In this document: piece by piece, positions 42,095-53,399 of the stretch | Position numbering within the stretch: position 1 is the first letter of the stretch | How the letters are laid out: each line of letters begins with the position of its first letter | Assembly: GCF_019578655.1 (NCBI RefSeq) | Contig: NC_063262.1 | Coordinates: forward strand, 20,343,582 to 20,407,581 | Origin: Ricinus communis | Taxonomy: Eukaryota; Streptophyta; Magnoliopsida; Malpighiales; Euphorbiaceae | DNA length: 64,000 nt | Direction of reading: 5' to 3' | The notes under the pieces: generated by a model | What the model saw: the letters and a program-made list of their open reading frames with translations, nothing else | What the model was told of the DNA's origin: nothing | Databases searched by the model: none | Translations under genes and position numbers: made by a program

Positions 42095-45000
42095 ATTCTG
42101 AATAGTCATGAGAAGACTGGTGGCTCGAATAGAAGAGTGGGCTCTTGTTCTAAATTTGCGAATTGGATGCATGGTTATGCACGATTTTTGGGTTTTTCTG
42201 CTCATCATTTCACTTGGTCAAGAGGTCTTATCCATCAGAGGTTAGATAGGTTCGTAGGTTCTAAAAAGTGGAAGGATACTTTTCTTTTATCTGATGTCTT
42301 GCATATGGAGAAGCTTAAGTCAAACCATAGACCTATTTTGCTTTCTATTTGCCCTATTAATAGGACGATCACCTCGAGACCTCCTCGGTTACTAGTTACC
42401 TAGTTTCTCCATGATAAATGGAATAGCTTCATGCAAAGAAGTTGGTCTTGTAATACCTCAACTAATGTGGCAATTTTAAGGAATTCATAGCAAAAGCTCT
42501 TCTTTAGAATAAGGATATTTTGAAAATAACTTTTCCAAGAAGAAATCACTCTTAGCTCGAATTTGGGGTGTTTAAAAGGTTATTGAAAGACATAGTACCC
42601 ACAGTCTTTTAGCTAGAGATAGGTCTTTTTTACAAGAATATAAAACTATTTGGATCAAGAAGAACTTTTCTAGAGACAAAAGTCCAATAATAATTGGATT
42701 AAGTATAGAGATAGGAATTCTTCCAATTTTCATGACCTTAACAAGGCTAAAAAGTCTCAACTGGCCCTGAGGATGGTGCAGTTATCGGACGACACCTGGA
42801 GCATGGATAGTAATTTCCAATGGCGGGATGCTATTAATTATTTTTCCTCTATTTTCTCTGTCTCTTATGAGGTTTCAGGGAGTCTTGGGATCTCAAGTTG
42901 CTTTTCTAATCTTGATTATCTTGCAAGTCCTGTTTTGAGTGATGAGGTCAAGGGGGCTATGTTTAAAATGAGCCCTATGAAATCTCCAAGATTTGATGGT
43001 GTCCAAGCTTCTTTTTACTAAAGACACTAAGCTGTTATGGGTCCTAGTCTTTGTAATTTGGTGATAGATGTCTTTAATGGGGGCAGTATTGATCTAGAAA
43101 TAAACTGTACTAATACTTTCTTAATCCCGAAGATGGATGCACCTGAGTCTTCAAATCACTTCAGACCTATCATCTTATGCAATGTTACATATAAGCTTAT
43201 TACTAAAGTGATTGCTAATCATTTGAAGATTATCATGAGCAAAGTGATTAGTCCGATGCAGTCTAGCATTGTTAAAGGTAGGCATATTATGAATAATATT
43301 ATCATTGTTAAGGAAATTCTTCATTTAACGAATAAAATGACTAGTAAAACTGGTTATATGGTTATTAAAGTGGACTTGGAAAAGGCTTATGATAAGCTTA
43401 ATTGGAGTTTTATTCTTGACACCTTAATGGACCGTAGTATTCCTAGTGGGCTTATAAATGTTATTATGAATTATATCACTAGTGCTTCTATGCAGATCTC
43501 TTGAAAAGGAGAAACTTCAGAGTCTTTTTTGCCAGCTTGAGGGATTCATCAAGGAGATCCAATGTCTCCCTATATTTTTATTATGTGCAAGGAAAGATTG
43601 TCGCAAGCTATTCGATTTGCGAAAGGGAATGAGATGTGAAAAGCCTTTAAAACTTCTAGAAGGGGGCCTTCTCTTTACCATATGTTTTTTTTGCGGACGA
43701 TCTTATGCTTTTCGCTAAGGCAGACGTGGAAAATGCTCAAGCTATTCAATATGTGCTTTCTAAGTTTTATAGTGCTTTCGGCCATAATATCAGTTAGAAT
43801 AAGACTTCTATATTTTTTAAAGAATACTGTGTGTGGTATGGCTTGTTCTATTGTGCAGCTCCTTAGTTATCAGAGGACTATGGATTTGGGTAATGCCTCG
43901 ATGTTTCGGCTATTTATGGTAGGATTCATAAATCTACTTATAGTGGAATTATCAAAAAAATGCAGTAGAGAGTTCAGAGTTGGTCAACTAGGAAATTTTC
44001 TTTGCGGGTCGTACAACTTTATACAAAGCTTCTCCCTCTTTGATTTCATCCTTTGCTATGCAGATCTCTATGCTTCCTATGGAGAATTGTGATAGAATTG
44101 ACAAAATGGTTTGAAGTTTTGTTTAGGGCACCTCGGGGTAAACTAGGAGAATTAGCCTTGTTTCTTGGGTTACAGTATCTCAGCCTAAAGATTGAGGTGG
44201 GTTGGGCATTTATCGAGCTCACTCATATAATGAGGCTTATTTTATGAAGCTTGCCTAGAATTTATTAAGCTCTCATTTTGATTTATGGTCCCGCATTATA
44301 CTATGTAAGTATAATTGGAACCTTAAGGCTGGTACAAGCCCTAGTATAGGTTAAGGTGCCTCGCTTATTTGGAGAGGTATAGTCAAGAATTGGGAGCATA
44401 CTATTCAAGGGATGAGTTGGGTTATTGGTAATGGTAGGAGAATGCACTTTTAGGTGGACCATTGGACTATGTTGGATTTTTCTCTCATCCACTGCTCTGA
44501 CCATGATGCTCGGGATTTTGACGTGGATAAGTATGTGATTAATTATGTTGGCGCTGATGGAGGTTGGGCATGGGACTTGTTCCATGATAAGTTACATGTT
44601 TGGCCATTATGCATATTGCTGGCATTAAACCTCCATCCTTTTTTTATGATGAGATATTCCGCTTTGGAATGCTTCCTCTGAATATCCATAAGCTTGTTAG
44701 GTGGATATACCAGTTACAGATTAGGTTAAAATTAATATGGATGAGGCTCTTTGGTCAAGCATTGGGAGGGCTTCGCTTGGTGGTTTGATTAGAGATCACA
44801 ATGGGGATTGGATTAGGGGCTTTATGGCTAATCTAGGTGTTTATAGTGTTATGTTTGCTGAACTACAGGGAATTTATCATGGGTTATGTCTGGCTTGGTC
44901 AAAAGGTATCAAGAAAGTTGTGTTAGAGGCTTATAACCTTAGTATTAAAATGGTTCTTAATAGAGCTAAGGATGGCTGTATTCAAAATATTGCTTTGGTT

Positions 45001-45260
45001 AAAGAAATTAGGAAAATGATTACGAGGGAGTGGCAAATTCAGGTGACTCATATCAATCAAGAAGGAAACAAATGTGCAAACTTGCTGGCTAACATGGGTT
45101 TTTAAGGTTACGGTAGGCTGTCATGATTTGTAAGAGCCTTCGACCATGGTTTGTGAGGTGATGCAGTAAGACTATAGAGGTGTGGCATTCTCTAAAGTTG
45201 TGTCTATCAGTCGCTTTGGGCATTAAGCTTGTTCAGCCTCCTGTATTTATTAAAAAATTG
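42095..45260 (+). pseudogene. LINE ORF2: endonuclease end, reverse transcriptase, RNase H
   Basis: It opens in the last third of an L1-type endonuclease: NSHEKTGGSNRRVGS, then FTWSRGLIHQRLDRF and KSNHRPILLSI (42095-42403). Reverse transcriptase follows with FRPIILCNVTYKLITKVIAN and MVIKVDLEKAYDKLNWSF (43037-43504). The catalytic motif FADDLMLF lies near 43690, just after a T8 run that shifts the frame. RNase H (44737-45105) reads GRASLGGLIRDHNGDW, AELQGIYHGLCLAWSKG and a terminal NKCANLLANMGF. A 3' UTR-like stretch ends in a short A-run near 45256. At least three frameshifts and several stops make it inactive. About 170 codons of endonuclease expected before 42095 are absent. Confidence 0.85.
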
Positions 45261-45353
45261 AGGTGAGCTATATTTTTCTATCTCTAATTACACTTTAATT
45301 GTCTTTTTTCTATTTTATATTCTCGCCACCAATACAATCAAGTATTTAAATAT

Positions 45354-45645
45354 TGTTAGAAGTAGTGAATGATGACAATGTTTTTTTTATTTCAAGTTAT
45401 TCACCTCAGGTTTATCCTAGGGTGTAATCTATTTCTGTTAATAATTGTCCTATGTTTTAGGATATGCATTGGACCTATTCCTATGCAACTACCTCATGAT
45501 CTTTAGGTCTGTTAGAGACGTGAGGAGTGCTTAGTGTAGTGCTGCTTTATTGCAGCAGCTTCTGTTTCACATTTGTAAGGCTATTTGATAGGCAAACTTC
45601 ATCAATTCAAAGTGTGGTTGTCATCCTATATTTCTTTATTCAACA
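45354..45645 (+). repeat. 5' LTR of the plus-strand Copia element
   Basis: 292 bp, TG...CA termini, target duplication AATAT directly upstream and primer-binding site five bases downstream. Confidence 0.95.
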
Positions 45646-45649
45646 TTTT

Positions 45650-45661
45650 TGGTATCAGAGC
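45650..45661 (+). promoter_or_regulatory. Primer-binding site (initiator tRNA-Met)
   Basis: TGGTATCAGAGC is complementary to the 3' end of plant initiator tRNA-Met, the primer used by most plant Copia elements for first-strand synthesis. Confidence 0.9.
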
Positions 45662-45714
45662 TACATCAGCCTGATATAAGTGCAATACAGAAATCTGAGA
45701 TGAGAGAAGCAAAA

Positions 45715-48700
45715 ATGGCAGAGAGCATCAGCGTAAACACCAAATTTGTGCAACCTGCGATTCCAAAATTCGCTGGGTACTATGAGCATTGGGCCAAGCT
45801 CATGGAGAACTTCTTGCGAGCCAAGGAGTATTGGAATCTAATCGAGGTGGGAGTCGAAGCCGTTCTAGAAGGAACAGAAGGAGATGGCGAGAAGATGAGG
45901 GCAATGGAAGAACAACTCCTAAAGGACAGAAAAATCAAGAACTATCTCTATCAAGCTATCGATAGAGAAATTATGAAAACAATTCTGAATGACGATATGT
46001 CAAAACAGATTTGGGATTCCATGAAGCGGAAATTCAAAGGATCAACAAGAGTGAAACGTGCTCAATTGCAGGCCCTGCGCACTGAATATGAGACTTCAAG
46101 ATGAAAGAAGGTGAATCGATCAATGCTTATTTTAGAAGAATTCTATCCGTTGTAAAATGGATGAAAGCATGTGGAGAGTCCATCCAGGAAAGAGAGATAG
46201 CATGCAAGATAATGAGGTCACTCACCTCAAGGTTCAACTATGTCGTATGCTCAATTAAGGAATCAAACAATATCGACACACTCACAATTGATGAGCTTCA
46301 GAGCAGTCTGCTCATTCATGAGCAAAGGATGAAAATTTCTATGGAGGAAGAACACGCACTCAAGGTTTCACATGATGATAGAAGTGATCGAGGATGAGGG
46401 AGATGAGTGTTTCGAGGAGGAAGGAGTCAAGGCAGAGGGAGATTTTCATACGGCTCAAGCAAGGCAATGCTAGAATACTACAAATGTCATAAATTAGGGC
46501 ATTTTTCAGTATGAATGTCCTAGTTGGGAAAGAAGGGCCAACTATGCCGAAGTAAAAGAAGAAGATGAGATGCTACTTATGGCTCATGTTGACTCCATAG
46601 AAGCTAGCAAAGAAGGAACTCGGTACCTGGACGCGGGGTGCTCAAACCACATGACTGGAAACAAGGGATGGTTTGACAAGCTTGATGAAAAATTCAAGCA
46701 TTCTGTGAAGCTTGGCAATGACTATAGAATGGCAGTGCTTGGGAAATGTGACATTAAAACTGAGGTAGAAGGAATGGCTCGCACCATTAAAGATGTATAT
46801 TGTGTTCCAGATTTGAAGAACAACCTTTTAAGCATGGGGTAGCTGCAGGAAAGGGGAATGGTCATTATCATTAAGCATGGTGTTTGCAAAGTCTATCACC
46901 CACACCATTGATGTATCATTGTGAGCAGCATGTTACAACATTGAAGCTGAAAATCTAGGAGACTTGTGGCACAAGAGACTGGGGCATTTGAGTTCTCAGG
47001 GCAAGAAACAAATGATGCAGAAAGATATGGTCAGAGGCATTCCAAAGTTCATCACATCAAGTGATATATGTGATAGCTGTATGAAGGGAAAACAACACAG
47101 AGAGATCATACCAAAAAGGAGCAAATGGAGAGCAAGCAAGCCTCTTCAACTCATCCACTCTGATATTTGTGGACCATTCTCTCCCAAATCTCATAGTAAC
47201 AAAAGGTATATCTTGACTTTCATTGATGATTTCAGTAGAAAGTTATGGATTTATATGTTGAATGTGAAGAGTGAAGCCTTCACCACATTCAAATGTTTTA
47301 AATCACAAATTGAAAAGGAGAAAGGAATGAGCAATAGTGGATTAAGAACAGATATGGGAGGTGAATTCACTTCAACTGAATTCATGGATTACTATAGAAC
47401 ACATGGAATCAAAAGGCAGCTCACCATAGGATACACTTCACATCAAAACGGGGTAGTTGAACGAAAGAATTTAACATGGTGAGATGCATGTTAGAGGAGA
47501 AAAAGATGCTAAAGGCTTTCTGGCCAAATGCAACTAAATGGACCTGCCATGTGCTGAATAGATGTCCAACATCAGCACTGAAGAACAAGACACCTGAAGA
47601 ATGCTGGAGTGGATCAAAGCCAAATGTAGAATACTTTAAAGTATTTAGATGCATAGGGTATGTTCATGTACTAGAAGCTCAGAGACTAAAGCTGGATGTA
47701 AGGAGTAGAAAATGTGTACTCATTGGATACAGTGATGAATCCAAAGGGTACAAAATGTATGATCCAGTAGAAAGAAAAAAGTGTTAGTCAGTAAGGATGT
47801 GGTATTTGAGGAGAAGAGCTACTGGAATTGGGGAGAAAGTGAATCAGACAGTAGAGAGGAGGCACTAGATTGGGGAGAAGTAGAAGATGATACTTATGGT
47901 TCGAGTGAAGATGAATAGGAAATAAAAGTGAACACAAGTTCCAACAGTTTACTAACATCTGAAGAAGAACAAGTTACAGAAGTACTAGAAATGCTTCCAC
48001 TTGCCACCAGAAGAATCACAAGAGCACCAAGCTATCTACAAGACTATGTCAGTGGTGAAGGACTTTCAGAGGAAGAAGAGGTACACAATTTTGTTTTCTT
48101 TACAACTCATGATGATCCAATTTATTTTGAAGATGCTGTAAAGAACAAAAATTGGGGAGATGCCATAGATGCAGAAATAGGAGCCATTGTCAAGAACAAC
48201 ACTTGGAAGCTAGTTAAAGCACCAAAAGAAGCTAAAATCATTGGAGTAAAGTGGACCTTTCATACCAAGCTTAATGAAAATGGAAATGTTGACAAGTGCA
48301 AAGCAAGACTAGTTGCAAAAGGTTATGCACAGGAGAAGGGGATCGACTACAATGAAGTTTTTGTTCCAGTAGCTCGTTGGGATACAATTAGAACAGTAAT
48401 TTCTCTAGCTACCAAAAATGGATGGATGTTGTACCAACTAGATGTGAAAAGTGCATTTATGCATAGAGAACTCACTGAAGATGTCTACATTGCACAACCG
48501 CAAGGATATGTTGCTAAAAAAGAAGAAGATAAAGTGTACAAACTGAAAGAGGCATTGTATGGTCTCAAACAAGCACCAAGGCATGGTTCAGCAAAATAGA
48601 AGGTTACTTCATCAAGCATGGGTTCAGTCAAAGCTGTCATGAACATACACTGTTTGTGAAGAAAGAAACACTTGACAAAATTCTCATTGTAAGTCTCTAT

Positions 48701-49642
48701 GTTGATGATCTTGTGTTTACTAGCAATGATGATAATATGTTAAGATGTTTTAAAGATTCCATGAAGGAGTTTGAAATGACTGATTTGGGGAAGATAAAAT
48801 ATTTTCTAGGGATAGAAGTAAATCAAGGTGTAGAAGGAATACATATTTGTCAAAGAAAATATGTAGAAGATATTCTAGCTAGATTTGGTATGGCTGAGTG
48901 CAATGGTGTAAAGAATCCTATGGTTCCAAGCAACAAACTGTCAAAACAAGGAGAAGGGAGAAAAGCAAACTCTACTTTGTTCAAGCAAATGTTGGGCAGT
49001 CTTATGTACATCACAGCTACAAGGCCTGACTTGATGTATAGTCTGTGTTTGATTAGCAGGTTTATGTCTAAACCTATGGAGATCCATATGCTTGCAGCAA
49101 AGAGGATATTGAGGTATATAAGGCACACGATTAAGTTGGGAATTTTCGACAAGAAAGGAAGCAAGAATGAGCTCACTGCCTACACTAACAGTGATTATGC
49201 AAGGGACAACACAGATTCTAAAAGTACTTCTGGCTACACTTATGTGATGAGTGGTGGAGCAGGAGCTTGGATGTCTAAGAAACAACCCATTGTTACACTC
49301 TCAAGCATTGAGGCAGAATATGTTGTAGCTGTAACTTTTGCATGTCAATGTGTGTGGATGCGAGCTATCTTAAAGCAAATTGGAGAAGATGACAGCAAGC
49401 CAATCACAGTTCTATGTGATAATTCTTCAACTAGTAAGCTTGCCAAAAATCTAGTGTTTTATGGAAGGACTAAACACATTGGTGTTAGGTATCATTTCCT
49501 GAGAGATCTTGTTAAGGATGGAGTGGTGTTAATGATTCATTATGGAACTGATGAGAAAATTGCAGACATCATGACCAAGCCATTGCGACTGGAGGTGTTT
49601 GAAAGACTCAGGACAGCACTTGGAGTTTGTCCTTTAAACTAA
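45715..49642 (+). pseudogene. gag-pol polyprotein of the plus-strand Copia element, broken frame
   Basis: In order: gag from MAESISVNTKFVQPAIPKF (start ATG 45715) with MENFLRAKEYWNLIE; a knuckle remnant YKCHKLGHF (about 46470-46510); aspartic protease LDAGCSNHM (near 46635); pre-integrase WHKRLGHLSS (46964); integrase core with HSDICGPF, FIDDFSRKLW and GVVERKN (47140-47480); reverse transcriptase NNTWKLVKAP, YQLDVKSAFMHRELTED and YGLKQAPR (47928-48599); YVDDLVFTSND (48695); and RNase H SKSTSGYTYVMSG with TLSSIEAEYV and TKHIGVRYHF (about 49200-49500). The final stop follows GVCPLN at 49642. Breaks lie near 46104, 46397, 46842, 47482, 47787 and 48599, so full-length product cannot be made without readthrough. 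The protease active-site triplet is DAG where Copia elements normally have DSG. The 328-codon last segment is uninterrupted. Confidence 0.9.
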
Positions 49643-49681
49643 AATTTGGCTACTGCCCAAATTTTGGTTTAGGGGAGGGAT

Positions 49682-49976
49682 TGTTAGAAGTAATGAATGA
49701 TGACAATGTTTTCTTTTTTATTTCAAGTTATTCCTCTCAAGTTTATCCTAGGGTGTTATCTGTTTCTGTTAATAATTGTCCTATGCTTTAGGATATGCAT
49801 TAGACCTATTCCTATGCAACTACCTCATGATCTTTAGGTCTGTTAGAGACATGAGGAGTGCTTAGTGTAGTGCTGCTTTGTTGTAGCAGCTTCTGTTTCG
49901 CATTTGTAAGGCTATTTAATAGCCAAACTTCATCAATTCAAAGTGTGGTTGTCATCCTATATTTCTTTATTCAACA
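49682..49976 (+). repeat. 3' LTR of the plus-strand Copia element
   Basis: 295 bp, TG...CA termini, preceded by the polypurine tract (49670-49681) and followed by target duplication AATAT. Confidence 0.95.
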
Positions 49977-50905
49977 AATATTACCTTAGTTCAAAATGAT
50001 GAGAATAAAATTATTTACAATTGCTTCTTACATTCTTGAATGGAATTACAGGTGGGTGGAGTAGTAGAATTAGTAATTATTTATGATCCTAAAAATCTTA
50101 GTTATCATTCCTTTGTAATATTTCTTTGGAATTATGTGGATTAGGTGATATGACATCCATCTAACACCTCTAAAATAATTCAAAGTATTATTTCATTAAG
50201 GGGAGGAAAAGAACAAAGAAATGAACCAAAAGCCACGTGAATATAAATGACCATACAAAATATTATTCTAGCAATAATTAGAAAGTACTTCTAATTTTAA
50301 GTCACTATTGGTGTTGACTAATGGCATCTGGTTCCTTTGCAGACAAAGAAAAAGATGGCCATAGAAAATATTATTGAAGAGGTCTACCAAAAAAAAAAGT
50401 TGCATGATGTTGAGGTTCCTTTTAGTTTTAGCAAGCTAACTAAATGGGAGCCTAAATAATATATGATTTGCTTTTACTTGCCATTAAATGGCTTTTCTTA
50501 TGTACTATTTTTATTGTATTTTGGATAACTATTTTCTTCTTCCCACCAATAATATATATTTTTGAACAGCTATTTTAGTAACTGCAATAATTCTGGCACT
50601 GCCTATTTGCTTTTCATATCTCGCTCTTATTCTTGCTAAGTAAATTTTCTCTATTTGCATTAATTTCCTTCTCTCCCAAGTGATCTTTTATATACTTTTT
50701 GCAAGTATATCCAAACATGTCATATAATGATCTTGTTTATTATGTCTATCTTATAAATTTTAAATATAAAGCATATTACTGAAATTATTAGATTTAGTTA
50801 ACAAAAGCTAAATTTCTAGATTTAGTTATCACCTGAAATATTTATCTAGAACTGTAGAAGTCACTTTTTTCAGTAGTTTAGTCTTTAATTCTTATTCGGC
50901 AGCCT
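49977..50905. other. Spacer between Copia and CACTA remnants
   Basis: AT-rich spacer. A patch at 50338-50450 begins with a TTTGCAG acceptor-like site and is open for about 37 codons (KKKMAIENIIEEVYQ-type reading) before stops. It may be a decayed exon or part of the CACTA element's 5' region. No gene is supported. Confidence 0.4.
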
Positions 50906-51769
50906 ATGGATAAGATTTGGATATTTATTTGTGATAGAAAATTACCCGAGTTTGAAGAGGGTATAGATAAATATTTTAGACTTTGCTTTTGCTAATAATG
51001 AAGGAAGAGATCAAATTTTGTATCCTTATTGCAAGTGTAACATTGCAATTTTAAAGACAAGAGTCAATACTAAAGGGGTGTTGGCGAATAATAGAGAGTT
51101 ATAGGTCTATCATGCGGAATCATTGTTTGAAACTCAATCAGATATGAAGGATGCAAATGTAGATTGCTTAGAGGAAGATGATGTAGAGGAAGAGGGTAGT
51201 TCAAAATTTTTTGTTGATGTTGGATCGCATAAAATATTACATGAGATGTACAAAGGTCAAACTTTTAAAAGCACTACAAATGATGTCAATGAAGATTCAA
51301 AAGGGCAAGATCAAGAGGAACCAAATGCATAAGTAAAAGAGTTTTTTCGGTTGCTACAAGATGCTAAGGCTAAATTGTATCCAACTTATGAGAAGTACTC
51401 TAAATTATCAATCATCGTGAAGTTATTTCAAATAAAATGCTCTAGTGGTTGGAGTAATGCATCAGCTGACTCTTTGCTCAGCTTATTACCAAAAGCTTCT
51501 CCTAAGGGTCATTCACTTCTAAAGTCATGCTATGAAGCTCAAAAGACCATTAGAGATTTGGGGCCCGAGTATGTGAAGATAGATATTTATGTAAATGATT
51601 GCATACTATTTCATGATAAGTATGCCACTTTAGAAAATTGCGCTATATGTGAGATGTCAAGGTGGAAAGCTGGTACGAAAGAGGGAGTTAGTGAGATGCT
51701 TTCATCTAGTTCGAAAAAAATACCTAATAAAATATTTTGCTACTTTCCTTTAAAATCTAGATTGCAACG
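50906..51769 (+). pseudogene. CACTA (En/Spm) transposase N-terminal fragment
   Basis: From ATG 50906 the frame gives MDKIWIFICDRKLPEFEEGI, the start of the transposase-associated domain of plant CACTA transposases. A frameshift near 50985 continues it as FAFANNEGRDQILYPYCKCN. An acidic linker follows (51123-51332). The start of the Transposase_21/TNP2 region (51333-51769) then has FFRLLQDAKAKLYPTYEKYS, GWSNASADSLLSLLP, CYEAQKTIRDLGPEYVKID, NDCILFHDKYATLENC and a C-terminal FPLKSRLQR. The rest of the roughly 700-900-aa protein is absent: the sequence stops exactly where the Athila-like LTR begins. Frameshift, stop (51330) and truncation make it a pseudogene. Confidence 0.85.
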
Positions 51770-53399
51770 TGATAGCGATAAATCCTAAAGGAAAACTACG
51801 ACCTAAGGCAGTGTATCTGTCGGTGGAGTATAGCTAACAGCGAGTACCAAGTGTTGAATTCCCCAAAGAACGTGTGAACCTAAACCAACTCAATCTTCTC
51901 TGCTATCTAATCTTAAAAATGGCGTTGAATGCTAAATACGAAATGAACTAAAGCTACTCTAATTGTTATCTAAAGGATTAATTCAAGTTAAGGAATAACC
52001 CCTTGGGAATTCTTGTCTCTAGGGAATGGAAACTAAAGATGGAATTGATTGATTGAATTCAATTTCCGTGGGAAAATCTCTACGCAATTAACGCCTTTCT
52101 CAAGGACACTAACATCTTAACTTAGATTAATTAGGTTGAAATCTCTTCCTAACTCTTGACATTTTGGAAGAGAAAGTTGGATCATAAAGAAGAGTTTTTA
52201 AGGCTAGGAAGTGACGATTTGAATGAAATATAGTTTTTGACTCTGCTGCAGCGGACCGGCACGATGCTTGATGATACGTTTTTGTATTTCTATGAGAAGC
52301 TCTACGGGAACGGACTTCCCAAAAAGCCAGCCTTTTCTTTGTCCGTTAAGCCTCACAGCTATGCTTTTTATTCTTTTGTCCAAGTTAAGCCAACACAAGT
52401 AGTTTAACAGCCGGATCCGATGCGGCGTGATTAAAATTGCTACGCCTTCCGATCTCGCATTCTATCCAAATTAGCATTATGTACCATTTAACACTATTGA
52501 GAGTTGTTAATTCTCAATCCGGTAGAACGAACACCCTATGGCGAATTCAATTCTAGGTTGCAAAGGACAATCCAAACCTAAACGTTTTTCGCAAGAATAT
52601 TCAAATTCCAATAATCATTCAACAAGATATGAAGAACAAATCAATAAGCACTTCCATTGCAAACCAATATTGAAAATCAATACATTCAATTCAAAAGTTA
52701 AGTACAGAAATCCCTAGATAAAGAACCCCCAATGGGTTAACAAGTTTAGCTAATCATGTTCATTATCAAAACCCACAAGAATTCAATTACAACAATGAGT
52801 AAAGGTAGAGAAACCCGAATACACCCTTGGATGAGAGTCAACAGCTCCAATTCCTCTTTCCCAATCTTGAATCGATTCTTGTTCCTCTTGCTCAAATTGA
52901 AACTAGTCAACGAACCTCGCCCAATCTTCAATCTTCGAAGAGAATCCAATTGAAACCTTGATCCAAGTCTCCTTTTTCCTTAGTTCCAGCTCAGAAAAAC
53001 CTTAGAGAGAGAAAGAATAGAGTTTGGTACGTCCTCCCTTCTTTTCTCGCATTTCCCTCTTTTCTTTCTTTTAATTAATTCATCCAGCTATCGCGAACAT
53101 GGCCCGTTTTAGTGCCCGTGTTGGGAACACGGCTTGCTCTTCATAACGTGTTGGGAACATGGCCAGTGTTAAAACTAACACGGCCTTGTTTAGCTTCCTC
53201 ATGCACGAACTTCACTTGTTTCGACAACTTTGACGTCCAATTCTGCTCCAATTCTTCCTTTTATCACTCTTTGGCTTCTTTTGGACCTAATGCACACAAG
53301 CAGACGCATAGGGTGAGTGTTGGGACCAATTCACATCCAAATATACATAAAATTCAGCCTTAAAAACCCCATTTAGATGTGTGTATTCTACGCACATCA
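51770..53399 (-). mobile_element. Athila-like LTR (1630 bp), minus orientation
   Basis: Termini are TGATAGCG (plus strand, 51770) and GCACATCA (53399), i.e. TG...CA on either strand. Immediately outside the right end lies the complement of a polypurine/TTGAGGACAAGC region (53400-53450) typical of Athila-type 3' ends, so it is the 3' LTR of a minus-strand element. It inserted in the CACTA transposase frame. It is homologous to 39926-41215. Short open frames inside (52204-52398, 52746-52953, 53112-53363) carry no domain. Confidence 0.75.

Larger units (their letters stand above)
45354..49976 (+). mobile_element. Structurally complete Ty1/copia retrotransposon (4.6 kb)
   Basis: Nearly identical LTRs (45354-45645, 292 bp; 49682-49976, 295 bp) begin TGTTAGAAGTA and end TTTATTCAACA. 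The flanks are AATAT on both sides (45349-45353 and 49977-49981), a perfect 5-bp target duplication. The 5' LTR is followed by TGGTATCAGAGC (45650-45661), the plant initiator-Met primer-binding site, and the 3' LTR is preceded by AGGGGAGGGAT, a polypurine tract. By hand I count about 14 substitutions and one 3-bp indel between the LTRs, near 5%, which suggests insertion within the last few million years. It sits just past the 3' end of the LINE. Confidence 0.95.

Noticed and set aside
48850..49285. Minus-strand ORFs of 108 and 114 codons
   Set aside because: They are shadows of the Copia reverse transcriptase/RNase H reading frame.
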